DNA of 5,199 bases from positions 6,454-11,652 of the forward strand of contig DPKT01000354.1 of NCBI GenBank assembly GCA_003542385.1, written 5' to 3'. Source of the stretch: Desulfomicrobium sp. Lineage in GTDB: Bacteria > Desulfobacterota > Desulfovibrionia > Desulfovibrionales > Desulfomicrobiaceae. The notes under the pieces were generated by a model. It worked only from the letters and a program-made list of their open reading frames with translations, was not told the DNA's origin and ran no database searches. The position numbers were made by a program, and so were the translations under genes. Every line of letters begins with the position of its first letter. Position 1 is the first letter of the stretch. Below are positions 1-5,199 of this stretch, one piece after another.

Positions 1-1
1 C

Positions 2-268
2 CCGCCATGCCTGCTGGGCGCAGACGCGCCATGTCCCTCGCGGCCGAATCTCGCGGATCCGGCCGTGCGGGCCCTGTTCGCCGTCGTCCGCGAAGCCCTG
101 GGGGAAGGCCTGGATGTGCGCCTGCCTGGCCTGGGAGTGCTGAAGGTCAGGGACTTCGCCGCCCGGCAAGGCAGGAATCCGCGCACCGGCGCTGCGGTCT
201 TTATCCCTGCGGGCCGGCGAGTCCGTTTCGGCATGGCCGACGAGATGCGTGCTCTTGTCAACTCATGA
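2..268 (+). CDS. HU/IHF-family DNA-binding protein, 5' end not in window
   Basis: The second half is clearly an HU/IHF-type histone-like protein. It has the helix-2 segment ending in GLDVRLPGLGVL, then the beta-arm signature GRNPRTG with the DNA-intercalating proline (codon 179-181), then a strand and a C-terminal helix ending ADEMRALVNS before TGA at 266-268. Family members of about 90 residues dimerise and bend DNA in the nucleoid. The reading frame is open to the left edge. A GTG at 65 would give only 67 residues and lose helix 1 and part of helix 2, so I regard it as internal. However, the 20 or so residues read upstream (rich in Pro and Cys) do not look like a normal HU helix 1. The N-terminus may therefore be extended, diverged or frameshifted. 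Family call is firm; start is not known. HU versus IHF subunit cannot be decided here. Confidence 0.8.
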   Translation, partial: PPCLLGADAPCPSRPNLADPAVRALFAVVREALGEGLDVRLPGLGVLKVRDFAARQGRNPRTGAAVFIPAGRRVRFGMADEMRALVNS

Positions 269-335
269 GGCTGACGCCGCCTGGTCACGAGTCCGTCGCG
301 GGGCGGTAACGGGGCGCCTGCACCATGGGCGGCAC

Positions 336-341
336 AAGGAG
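336..341 (+). promoter_or_regulatory. Ribosome binding site for the radical SAM gene
   Basis: AAGGAG lies 6 bases before ATG 348. It decides the start in favour of 348 over the in-frame ATG at 249, which overlaps the end of the HU-like gene and has no such motif. The translation between 249 and 347 is also Arg/His-rich and unlike the protein's body. Confidence 0.8.
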
Positions 342-347
342 AAACGC

Positions 348-1610
348 ATGAGCCATTTCGGCGCCATCCGCCGTCTCGTCAGGGGACGTCTGCCCGGCCA
401 GGCCGTGATCCAGGTCACCACGCGCTGCAACGCCCGCTGCGTCCAGTGCGGCATGAGCGCCGACAACGCCTTTGCCAGGCACAGCCTCGACCCGGACGTC
501 GTGGACAGGATCCTCGACACCGTCTCGCGCCTGGGCATGCGGGCCGTGTCCTTCACCGGCGGGGAGCCGCTCCTCGACTTCCCGCGCCTGACCCGCATGA
601 TCCGCCGCGCCAAACGGCTCGGCATCCCCTACATCCGCACCGGCACCAACGGCTTCATCTTCCAGCGCCACGAGGCGCCGGATTTCCGCGACCGCATGGC
701 GCGCATGGCCGACGAACTTCTGGAAAGCGGCATCCGCAACTTCTGGGTCAGCCTCGACTCCTGCGATCCGGCCGTCCACGAGGCCAACCGCGGCCTGCCC
801 GGCGTGGTCCGGGGCATGGGCAAGGCGCTCCCGGTCTTCCACGAGCGCGGCCTCTACCCCTCGGTCAACCTCGGCATCAACCGCCTCTGCGGCGGGCGCA
901 TCGGGGCCCTGCAGGGGAAGTTCGAGCCCGACGCCTTCCGGGAGGGTTTTGCCGAGGCCTTCGCGCGCTTCTTCTCCTTCGCCCTCGATCTCGGGTTTAC
1001 CATCGCCAACTGCTGCTATCCCATGAGCGAGGAGGGGAACGCCGTCTACAGGGCCACCTCGTCGGACCCTTTCATCACGTTCACGTCGCATGAAAAGAAG
1101 GCCATGCTGCAGGCCCTGCGGAGCGTCGTGCCCGATTTCCGGCCGCGCATCCGCCTCTTCACGCCCCTGTCCGCCCTCGACGCGCTCATCCGCCAGATCG
1201 ACGGCGGCGCGGAGCGGACCTACCCGTGCCGGGGCGGGACGGACTTCTTCTTCGTCGATGCGACCCGCGGCCACGCCTATCCTTGCGGCTACCGCAGCGG
1301 CGACGACATGGGGCCGTTCTGGGAAATGCGCGACCTGCCCGAAAACGGGTCCGCGTGCCGGCGCTGCGACTGGGAATGTTTCCGCGACCCGTCCGAACTC
1401 TTCGGGCCCTTCGGGGCCGCGCTGCGCAACCCTTTTGCCGTGCTGCGGAATTTCGCCGCGACGCCCGGCGCCTTCGGCACCTGGCTGACGGACCTGCGCT
1501 ACTATCTGGCCTGCGACACCTTCGACGGCACCAGGCCCATGCGGCCGGAGCGGCTGGCCCGTTTCGCGGGCCCCGCATCCGAACCCGAGCTCGCCGCATC
1601 CTTCAGGTAG
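348..1610 (+). CDS. Radical SAM protein with SPASM/Twitch-like C-terminus
   Basis: A 420-residue radical SAM enzyme. The canonical CxxxCxxC motif, CNARCVQC, is at residues 27-34 (Cys27, 31, 34) and would bind the 4Fe-4S cluster that cleaves S-adenosylmethionine. The SAM-binding GGEP motif is at 71-74, and the segment FWVSLDS further on fits a core strand of the partial TIM barrel. The C-terminal part carries Cys294, Cys313, Cys337, Cys340 and Cys344 (C-x18-C-x23-C-x2-C-x3-C). This resembles a reduced SPASM or Twitch domain that would hold an auxiliary Fe-S cluster. A Cys-Cys pair sits at 222-223. SPASM enzymes modify peptides or act on small molecules and cofactors; the substrate here is unknown, and I see no small precursor-peptide gene beside it. 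Start at 348 is supported by an AAGGAG site. It follows the HU-like gene by 79 bases and its stop overlaps the convergent dedA-like gene. Family call is firm, specific function open. Confidence 0.93.
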   Translation: MSHFGAIRRLVRGRLPGQAVIQVTTRCNARCVQCGMSADNAFARHSLDPDVVDRILDTVSRLGMRAVSFTGGEPLLDFPRLTRMIRRAKRLGIPYIRTGTNGFIFQRHEAPDFRDRMARMADELLESGIRNFWVSLDSCDPAVHEANRGLPGVVRGMGKALPVFHERGLYPSVNLGINRLCGGRIGALQGKFEPDAFREGFAEAFARFFSFALDLGFTIANCCYPMSEEGNAVYRATSSDPFITFTSHEKKAMLQALRSVVPDFRPRIRLFTPLSALDALIRQIDGGAERTYPCRGGTDFFFVDATRGHAYPCGYRSGDDMGPFWEMRDLPENGSACRRCDWECFRDPSELFGPFGAALRNPFAVLRNFAATPGAFGTWLTDLRYYLACDTFDGTRPMRPERLARFAGPASEPELAASFR

Positions 1611-2160
1611 GTTCCCCGCCGCTTTTTCGTCGCCTGCGAACCACGACGACCAGGCCGAACGCGACAGCCGCCAAGGCGCCGAACAGGGGCAGCCGGGCGA
1701 GCATGTCCGCATCGGTCAGGACCCTCCCGGCATGCATGCCCAGCATGGTGACGAGCACGGACCACAGGGCCGCCGTGACCACGTTGGCGAGCAGGAAAAA
1801 ACGCCAGCAGATGCCGGACACCCCGAAGGCGAAGGGGATGGCCCCGCGCAGCCCGTAGATGAACCGATAGGCGCAGAGCAGCGGCAGGCGGTGGCGGACC
1901 ATCATGCGCGCGGCTTTGTCCACGGCCGTCCCGAAACGGGGATGGCCATTCAGCCAGGCCGCCCCTTTGAGCCTGCCGAGCCAGAAAAAGAACTGGTCCC
2001 CGGCCAGGCTCCCGACCAAGGCGGAGAGCACCACGGTCCGGAAATCGAAGGCCCCCAGGGCCAGGCCCGCACCGGCCAGAAGCACCGTGGTCTCCCCTTC
2101 GAGAAACGTCCCCAGCGCGATGGCCGCCGGTCCGAAACGGGCGATGGTTTCCATGTCCAT
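1603..2160 (-). CDS. DedA-family (SNARE-associated/VTT domain) inner-membrane protein
   Basis: A 185-residue integral membrane protein of the DedA family. From the start at 2160 (MDMETIARFG), the family's re-entrant region GTFLEGETTVLLAG lies at residues 17-30, with acidic Glu21 and Glu23. GDQFFFWLGRLKG follows at 54-66, and YRFIYGLRGAIPFAFG at 98-113 carries the conserved Arg99 and Arg105. Hydrophobic stretches follow at about 115-140 and 155-175, ending in a cytosolic RRRRK tail. DedA proteins are implicated in flipping undecaprenyl phosphate or phospholipids and in envelope and proton-motive-force homeostasis; which applies here is not visible. Start choice: an ATG at 2211 would add 17 residues, but these are Arg/His-rich and would place a phased repeat array inside the gene. 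ATG at 2160 or 2154 fits family N-termini better, although no strong ribosome site is seen for any of them. The stop codon overlaps the radical SAM stop convergently by 8 bases. It is divergent from the lipid operon at 2320. Confidence 0.9.
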   Translation of the reverse strand: MDMETIARFGPAAIALGTFLEGETTVLLAGAGLALGAFDFRTVVLSALVGSLAGDQFFFWLGRLKGAAWLNGHPRFGTAVDKAARMMVRHRLPLLCAYRFIYGLRGAIPFAFGVSGICWRFFLLANVVTAALWSVLVTMLGMHAGRVLTDADMLARLPLFGALAAVAFGLVVVVRRRRKSGGEPT

Positions 2161-2193
2161 GGCCCGAACCTGCCATGCGGAGTGCCGTCCGCC

Positions 2194-2222
2194 GTGACGC
2201 GTCGGTGACATCCCGGTGACGG
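2194..2222 (-). promoter_or_regulatory. Three 11-base-phased GTCAC half-sites facing dedA
   Basis: GTGAC occurs on the plus strand at 2194-2198, 2205-2209 and 2216-2220, exactly 11 bases apart. Read on the minus strand these are CCGTCAC, ATGTCAC and GCGTCAC separated by 4-base spacers. That is the geometry of OmpR/PhoB-family direct-repeat boxes (the enterobacterial Pho box has CTGTCAT units with the same 7+4 spacing). The array ends about 33 bases before the dedA-like ATG. The match is to half-site core and spacing; the spacers are GC-rich, unlike the classic AT-rich Pho spacer. Binding protein unknown. Confidence 0.5.
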
Positions 2223-2241
2223 CCTGCGGAGCAGGGACGTT

Positions 2242-2259
2242 CTGTCACGCTCCGGTCAC
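2242..2259 (+). promoter_or_regulatory. Pair of 11-base-phased GTCAC half-sites facing the lipid operon
   Basis: CTGTCAC (2242-2248), the spacer GCTC, then CGGTCAC (2253-2259) form a two-unit direct repeat of 7+4+7 bases, reading towards the gene at 2320. The first unit matches six of seven bases of the enterobacterial Pho-box unit CTGTCAT. It is oriented opposite to the three-unit array at 2194-2222, so each divergent gene has its own correctly facing box. The distance to the start codon is 60 bases. Likely an operator for an OmpR/PhoB-type regulator; which one is not determined. Confidence 0.5.
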
Positions 2260-2260
2260 G

Positions 2261-2282
2261 CCGTCTTCGCACCGTCTCCACA
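2261..2282 (+). repeat. Tandem imperfect 11-base repeat
   Basis: CCGTCTTCGCA (2261-2271) is followed directly by CCGTCTCCACA (2272-2282), identical at 9 of 11 positions. The period equals that of the adjacent GTCAC half-sites, but the phase is shifted relative to them. It may be a weaker extension of the operator or chance in GC-rich DNA. Confidence 0.35.
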
Positions 2283-2299
2283 TTGGTCTGGTGAATGCT
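2283..2299 (+). promoter_or_regulatory. Possible sigma-54 (-24/-12) promoter
   Basis: TTGG at 2283-2286 and TGCT at 2296-2299 place the invariant GG (2285-2286) and GC (2297-2298) exactly 10 bases apart, as in the -24/-12 promoter consensus. The middle CAC of the -24 box is not matched. Transcription would begin near 2310, leaving a very short leader that would cut into the AAGG site used for ATG 2320, which counts against it. If real, the phased sites upstream would lie at an enhancer-like distance. Confidence 0.25.
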
Positions 2300-2307
2300 G
2301 GGCAAAC

Positions 2308-2311
2308 AAGG
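2308..2311 (+). promoter_or_regulatory. Ribosome binding site deciding the start of the large unknown gene
   Basis: AAGG ends 8 bases before ATG 2320 but only 2 bases before the in-frame GTG at 2314. This favours ATG 2320 as the start. A further in-frame ATG at 2353 lacks a better site. Confidence 0.5.
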
Positions 2312-2319
2312 CGGTGCAT

Positions 2320-4716
2320 ATGTTTTTTGACGAAACACTGACGTGGGCCGGCATGGAAACGAGACTGGGCATGGTGATGGGTTTCGAGGGCGCCTGGAAC
2401 GAGAGATCCCTCGGCGCGCTGCCGTTCGCCCCGGACGACGCCACGGCGGGCAGCGAGAGCGAGCTGCAGGTCGCGGTCATGGGCAGCCCCGAGAACGTGG
2501 ACCTGCCCATCATGATCCGGGAGTCGAGTCATTACCAGAACCTGACGCGGCGCACGGCCTCTGGCGACACGGCGGGCGCGTCGCTCGTGGAGCTGGAGCG
2601 CTATCTTCAGGGCGGTCCGGACGCGGTGTGGGAGAACAGTTGGGTGCGCTTCCCTCTGGATCGCCTCGGCGCCTTCGCCCGCCATACCCTGGAGCGTGAC
2701 CTGCTGGCCGACAAGGCCGACCCGGATTCGGGCCGGCGCAAGGACAGCCCCGATTTCTTCTTCATCCGGAACGGCCAGGAGTGGCTGCGGGTGCCCATCA
2801 GCTACCTGCTCAAGCTCTCCCTGGCCGACTTGGCCGGCTCCGGCGTGCAGCCCCCGGTCCGCAGGCTGGCCGAGAGGTTCCTCGACCACTTCCTGAACGA
2901 CAACACCTCCCCCGAGACCTTCTCCTTCTATCCCGCGCCCATGAACGCCGCCTTCCGGGGCGGCCGGGGCGTCGCCCGCGAGACGAGCCAGCGTTTCCTC
3001 CTGTCGCAGCTCCTGCTGGACCACGCCAACGAAAGCTTCGGTCTGCTCGAGCACGGGCAGCGCGCCATGATCTACTTCGCGCCCATGCCCCCGGCCAGGC
3101 AGAAGCGGCTGAACGAACTCATCCCCGACGCCCACTACCGCGATTTGTTCATGAACCCCTGCCTGTCGGGCTGGGACCGCGGCGAGGCCAAGAAGGAGTA
3201 CATGGGGCTGTGCCACCGCATCCTCTCGCGCAGCCAGCTGAACACCATCGCCAAACTGCGCGAGTCCGGCATCCTGACCAACAACCTGGTCGTGCTGCCC
3301 AACACGTCGAACACCTGTCTGGCCAACAACGGCACGCACATCTCCCTGGGCAGCGCGCGTCTGGGCGAGCTGATGCAGGGCGGGGGCGACTTCGGCCCGG
3401 CCGAGGAGAAGTACCTGGGCGACCTGACCATCAAGATCGTCGAGCACTTCCTGCCCCTCTTCGTCGGCACCTGCAGCGCCGCTCCCCTGCGCATGGACTT
3501 CGAGGACTTCCACCCCGAGAAGGCCCTGGGCTTCCTGCCCCACGAACTCGACTACACCCACCTGCGCATGATCTGGCGGCGCTGGAAGAAGAAGGCCAGG
3601 CTCAAGGTCTTCGGCCGGCCCCTGACACCCTTCGGCCCGCCCCTCATGGACAGGGCCGTCGCCCGGCTGTTCCGGCTCAAGGGGGACTTCATCCCGGACT
3701 TCAGGCTGCTCGACTACATGACGACCCTCATGAGCACCCACCGCTGCCCGGCCCTGAACGGGGAACTCGGCAACGACCTGCGGCTCAAGCGGGAGCTGGC
3801 GTCCATGGGCGTGTTCCACGAGTCCATGTCGACCTATCTCCTCTACAAGCAGCGCGCCTTCGCGACCATGGGCTTTTCCGGCTTCGAGGGCCGCTTCTAC
3901 AGCCTGTTCGACTCCCTGGAGGAGGACATGCGGCCCGCCGCGACCCTGCAGCAGCTCCTGAGCGCCCTGGCCTGCAAGCTGATCCTGACCGGCCGCGTCG
4001 GCCGGGCGTCCATCCCGGACAACCCGGTGGTTGAGAGCGAGCGGCGGCAGGTGTTCTTCGCCGCGGCCATCTCCCTGCCGACTTTCTTCGTCCGTCGGGA
4101 CTCTGGCAACGCGTTCCTGCTGGAACTGGTCTCCAGGTCCGGATGGGTACGGGGCAGCCGGCGCTATCCCGGCAACCTGCGCGTCCATGTCCAGGAGTAC
4201 CGGCTGGCCCTGCTGGACTTCATCGAGTCCGAGGGCGCGGATCTGGTGGAGTGCTTCGGGGCGGGCGAGTTGCTGCGGGATCTGCGCGCCCGCATTTTGG
4301 ACCCGTCCCTCGGCGCCGGGGGCAAGCTGACCCGGCGCGTCCTGGAGCGCACGGGGGCCCGTTCTCCGCTGTCCCTGCGGGCACGCGAGTTCAACATGGC
4401 GGCCGAGGACGTCTATCGCGGCGAACTGCGCCGGACCTATCTGGCGGAGGCCCTCGAATATCTCGGCGATGACTGCCGGACGGTGAAGGACTTCGGCTGC
4501 CTGCCAGGACAGTTCTGCCGCACGGGCCTGGCGGCCCTCCTCGGCGGTCGGGACATCATGGACTTCGTCCGGGATGTCCGGGCCGAGCTGCGGGACACGG
4601 GGGAGCTGAAGGGCTCCCGCTTCGTCCTCGCGCAGCTGCTCATCCTCGTCATCGGCATGCACCGGGACAACGCACGCATTTTCGGAAGGAAACATGACGC
4701 ATCAATATGTGGCTAG
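2320..4716 (+). CDS. Uncharacterised large protein (about 798 residues) in an operon with a phosphatidylserine decarboxylase gene
   Basis: I do not recognise this family. The product is a 798-residue protein with no signal peptide and no clear transmembrane helix, though a hydrophobic stretch FVLAQLLILVIGMH lies near the C-terminus; it is probably cytosolic or peripheral. Regions that look conserved or catalytic because of their polar, Gly/Asn/His/Cys content are NTSNTC (residues 328-333) followed by LANNGTHISLGS (334-345), GTCSAAP around Cys385, PHELDYTH with His408, Glu409, Asp411 and His414, HRCPALNGE around Cys476 to Glu482, and a segment reading GFSGFEGRFYSLF. A Cys group lies at 719, 727 and 733. 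Nothing fits a P-loop, Rossmann or HExxH motif. ATG 2320 is preferred over GTG 2314 from ribosome-site spacing. The last 23 bases overlap the downstream decarboxylase-like gene, implying coupled translation and a shared role in lipid metabolism, but that is inferred only from context. The gene is certainly coding; its function is unknown. Confidence 0.88.
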   Translation: MFFDETLTWAGMETRLGMVMGFEGAWNERSLGALPFAPDDATAGSESELQVAVMGSPENVDLPIMIRESSHYQNLTRRTASGDTAGASLVELERYLQGGPDAVWENSWVRFPLDRLGAFARHTLERDLLADKADPDSGRRKDSPDFFFIRNGQEWLRVPISYLLKLSLADLAGSGVQPPVRRLAERFLDHFLNDNTSPETFSFYPAPMNAAFRGGRGVARETSQRFLLSQLLLDHANESFGLLEHGQRAMIYFAPMPPARQKRLNELIPDAHYRDLFMNPCLSGWDRGEAKKEYMGLCHRILSRSQLNTIAKLRESGILTNNLVVLPNTSNTCLANNGTHISLGSARLGELMQGGGDFGPAEEKYLGDLTIKIVEHFLPLFVGTCSAAPLRMDFEDFHPEKALGFLPHELDYTHLRMIWRRWKKKARLKVFGRPLTPFGPPLMDRAVARLFRLKGDFIPDFRLLDYMTTLMSTHRCPALNGELGNDLRLKRELASMGVFHESMSTYLLYKQRAFATMGFSGFEGRFYSLFDSLEEDMRPAATLQQLLSALACKLILTGRVGRASIPDNPVVESERRQVFFAAAISLPTFFVRRDSGNAFLLELVSRSGWVRGSRRYPGNLRVHVQEYRLALLDFIESEGADLVECFGAGELLRDLRARILDPSLGAGGKLTRRVLERTGARSPLSLRAREFNMAAEDVYRGELRRTYLAEALEYLGDDCRTVKDFGCLPGQFCRTGLAALLGGRDIMDFVRDVRAELRDTGELKGSRFVLAQLLILVIGMHRDNARIFGRKHDASICG
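4684..4690 (+). promoter_or_regulatory. Ribosome binding site for the decarboxylase gene, inside the preceding gene
   Basis: GGAAGGA lies within the final codons of the large unknown gene and ends 3 bases before ATG 4694. It supports this start despite the 23-base overlap, and suggests that ribosomes finishing the upstream gene help initiate the next one. Confidence 0.65.
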
Positions 4717-5199
4717 GGATTCGGGGCGCGTCCTCGACGAGGAACTGTTCGCCGACCGGATCGTGGCCTACCTGTACTCGCGGGTGCGTGAGAGGGCGCC
4801 GGCCCTGTTCCGGGCCGTGGTCTCGGCCCGCTCGTCGAGCCTCTTGGGTTTTGTGAACTACGATCTGCCCCTCGGCGCCCGCCTGTCGGGCGCCGAGGCC
4901 CTGATCCGGCGGCTGGGCATCGACCTGTCGGAATGTGAACGGGAGCCGGGCTACTACACCACGCCGCGCCGGATCTTCGAACGTCGGATCCGCTACGAGG
5001 AAGTCCGCCCCATGGCCGACGACCCGGCGGCGGTGGTCTCCCCGGCGGACTCGCGCATGTTCGCGGGCTCCCTGGGGCAGGATTCGGTCCTCTTCATCAA
5101 GGACAAGTTCTTCTCCTTCGAGGAGCTTCTGGGCCGGCCGGTCTGGTCCGATGCCCTGGCCGGGGGCGATTTCGCCGTCTTCCGGCTGACGCCCGACAA
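4694..5199 (+). CDS. Phosphatidylserine decarboxylase-type protein, N-terminal part (3' end outside window)
   Basis: The 168 residues present match the N-terminal half of a phosphatidylserine decarboxylase proenzyme, the membrane enzyme that converts phosphatidylserine to phosphatidylethanolamine. The recognisable stretch is IFERRIRYEEVRPM, then AAVVSPADS with Asp119, then a strand region and DKFFSFEELLG, then GDFAVFRLTPD at the window edge. Asp119 corresponds to the Asp of the family's Asp-His-Ser triad (in E. coli, in the segment MPADG). The next residues expected beyond the edge are the YHxxH segment with the catalytic His. The self-cleaving Gly-Ser site that creates the pyruvoyl group would be much further on, so activity cannot be judged here. 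The residue after Asp119 is Ser where many homologues have Gly. The N-terminal 90 residues, with repeated helices and a segment GIDLSECEREPGYY, are consistent with the longer bacterial forms. It overlaps the preceding gene by 23 bases. Related decarboxylases acting on other aminophospholipids cannot be excluded. Confidence 0.85.
   Translation, partial: MTHQYVARDSGRVLDEELFADRIVAYLYSRVRERAPALFRAVVSARSSSLLGFVNYDLPLGARLSGAEALIRRLGIDLSECEREPGYYTTPRRIFERRIRYEEVRPMADDPAAVVSPADSRMFAGSLGQDSVLFIKDKFFSFEELLGRPVWSDALAGGDFAVFRLTPD

Larger units (their letters stand above)
2161..2319. promoter_or_regulatory. Divergent intergenic control region
   Basis: The 159 bases between the dedA-like start and the large unknown gene must hold the promoters of both divergent units. 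It contains two phased GTGAC/GTCAC arrays, a tandem 11-base repeat and a possible sigma-54 element, all listed separately. I see no convincing sigma-70 -35/-10 pair on either strand, which is in keeping with an activator-dependent promoter. No hairpin terminator or riboswitch is apparent. Confidence 0.6.

Noticed and set aside
249..347. Upstream in-frame extension of the radical SAM gene from ATG 249
   Set aside because: It would overlap the HU-like gene, encodes Arg/His-rich sequence without family features and lacks a ribosome site, whereas ATG 348 has AAGGAG at good spacing.
269..347. Terminator or promoter between the HU-like and radical SAM genes
   Set aside because: Only a weak CCGCC/GGCGG pairing with a long loop and no T-run is seen, and there is no recognisable -35/-10 pair; the two genes could be co-transcribed, but this cannot be decided.
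1610..1642. Inverted repeat GGTTC...GAACC near a T-run, as a terminator between the convergent genes
   Set aside because: The stem is only 5 base pairs with a 23-base loop, and the T-run lies inside the loop rather than after the stem.
285..1712. A 475-codon open frame antisense to the radical SAM gene
   Set aside because: It has the same codon-register artefact: the sense gene carries unmistakable radical SAM motifs, and the antisense product is compositionally biased and featureless.
3541..3564. PHELDYTH in the large unknown protein as a zinc-protease HExxH motif
   Set aside because: The spacing is HExxxxH, not HExxH, and there is no downstream Glu context typical of metalloproteases; a metal-binding role remains only a possibility.
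2245..4695. An 816-codon open frame antisense to the large unknown gene
   Set aside because: It is in exact codon register with the sense gene, so it stays open simply because the sense gene avoids TTA, CTA and TCA codons, which are rare at this GC content. Its translation is a low-complexity mix of Gly, Ala, Gln, Glu and Val with no family features.

Overview
This is a GC-rich, densely coding bacterial window (roughly two-thirds G+C by eye), with strong G/C bias at third codon positions. Very high GC, an HU-like protein, a SPASM-type radical SAM enzyme and a phosphatidylserine decarboxylase of this style would fit a Desulfovibrio-like deltaproteobacterium. That placement is an impression from protein style, not a search result. 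I see no mobile element, CRISPR array, rRNA or tRNA.

Layout from left to right. (1) The 3' part of a small HU/IHF-family DNA-binding protein gene (+), whose start lies outside the window or is uncertain. (2) After a 79-base gap, a 420-residue radical SAM protein (+) with an N-terminal CxxxCxxC cluster motif and a cysteine-rich, SPASM/Twitch-like C-terminus. (3) A DedA-family membrane protein on the minus strand, converging on gene 2 and overlapping its stop codon by 8 bases. (4) A divergent control region of about 160 bases (2161-2319). It carries two groups of GTGAC/GTCAC motifs at an exact 11-base period, three pointing towards dedA and two towards the rightward operon. (5) A large protein of about 798 residues (+) that I do not recognise. 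(6) A phosphatidylserine decarboxylase-type gene (+) that overlaps gene 5 by 23 bases and runs off the right edge just before its second catalytic region.

Functional reading. The right half looks like a membrane-lipid locus. The decarboxylase would make phosphatidylethanolamine (or a related aminophospholipid), and it is translationally tied to the large unknown protein. A DedA-family protein, from a family implicated in lipid-carrier and phospholipid flipping, is transcribed divergently from a shared, apparently regulated promoter region. The 11-base phased half-sites resemble the direct-repeat boxes of OmpR/PhoB-family response regulators (Pho-box geometry: 7-mer, 4-base spacer, 7-mer). This suggests, but does not prove, co-regulation of lipid synthesis and lipid movement, possibly by phosphate or envelope state. 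The most novel item is the uncharacterised large protein coupled to the decarboxylase, together with the phased operator arrays.
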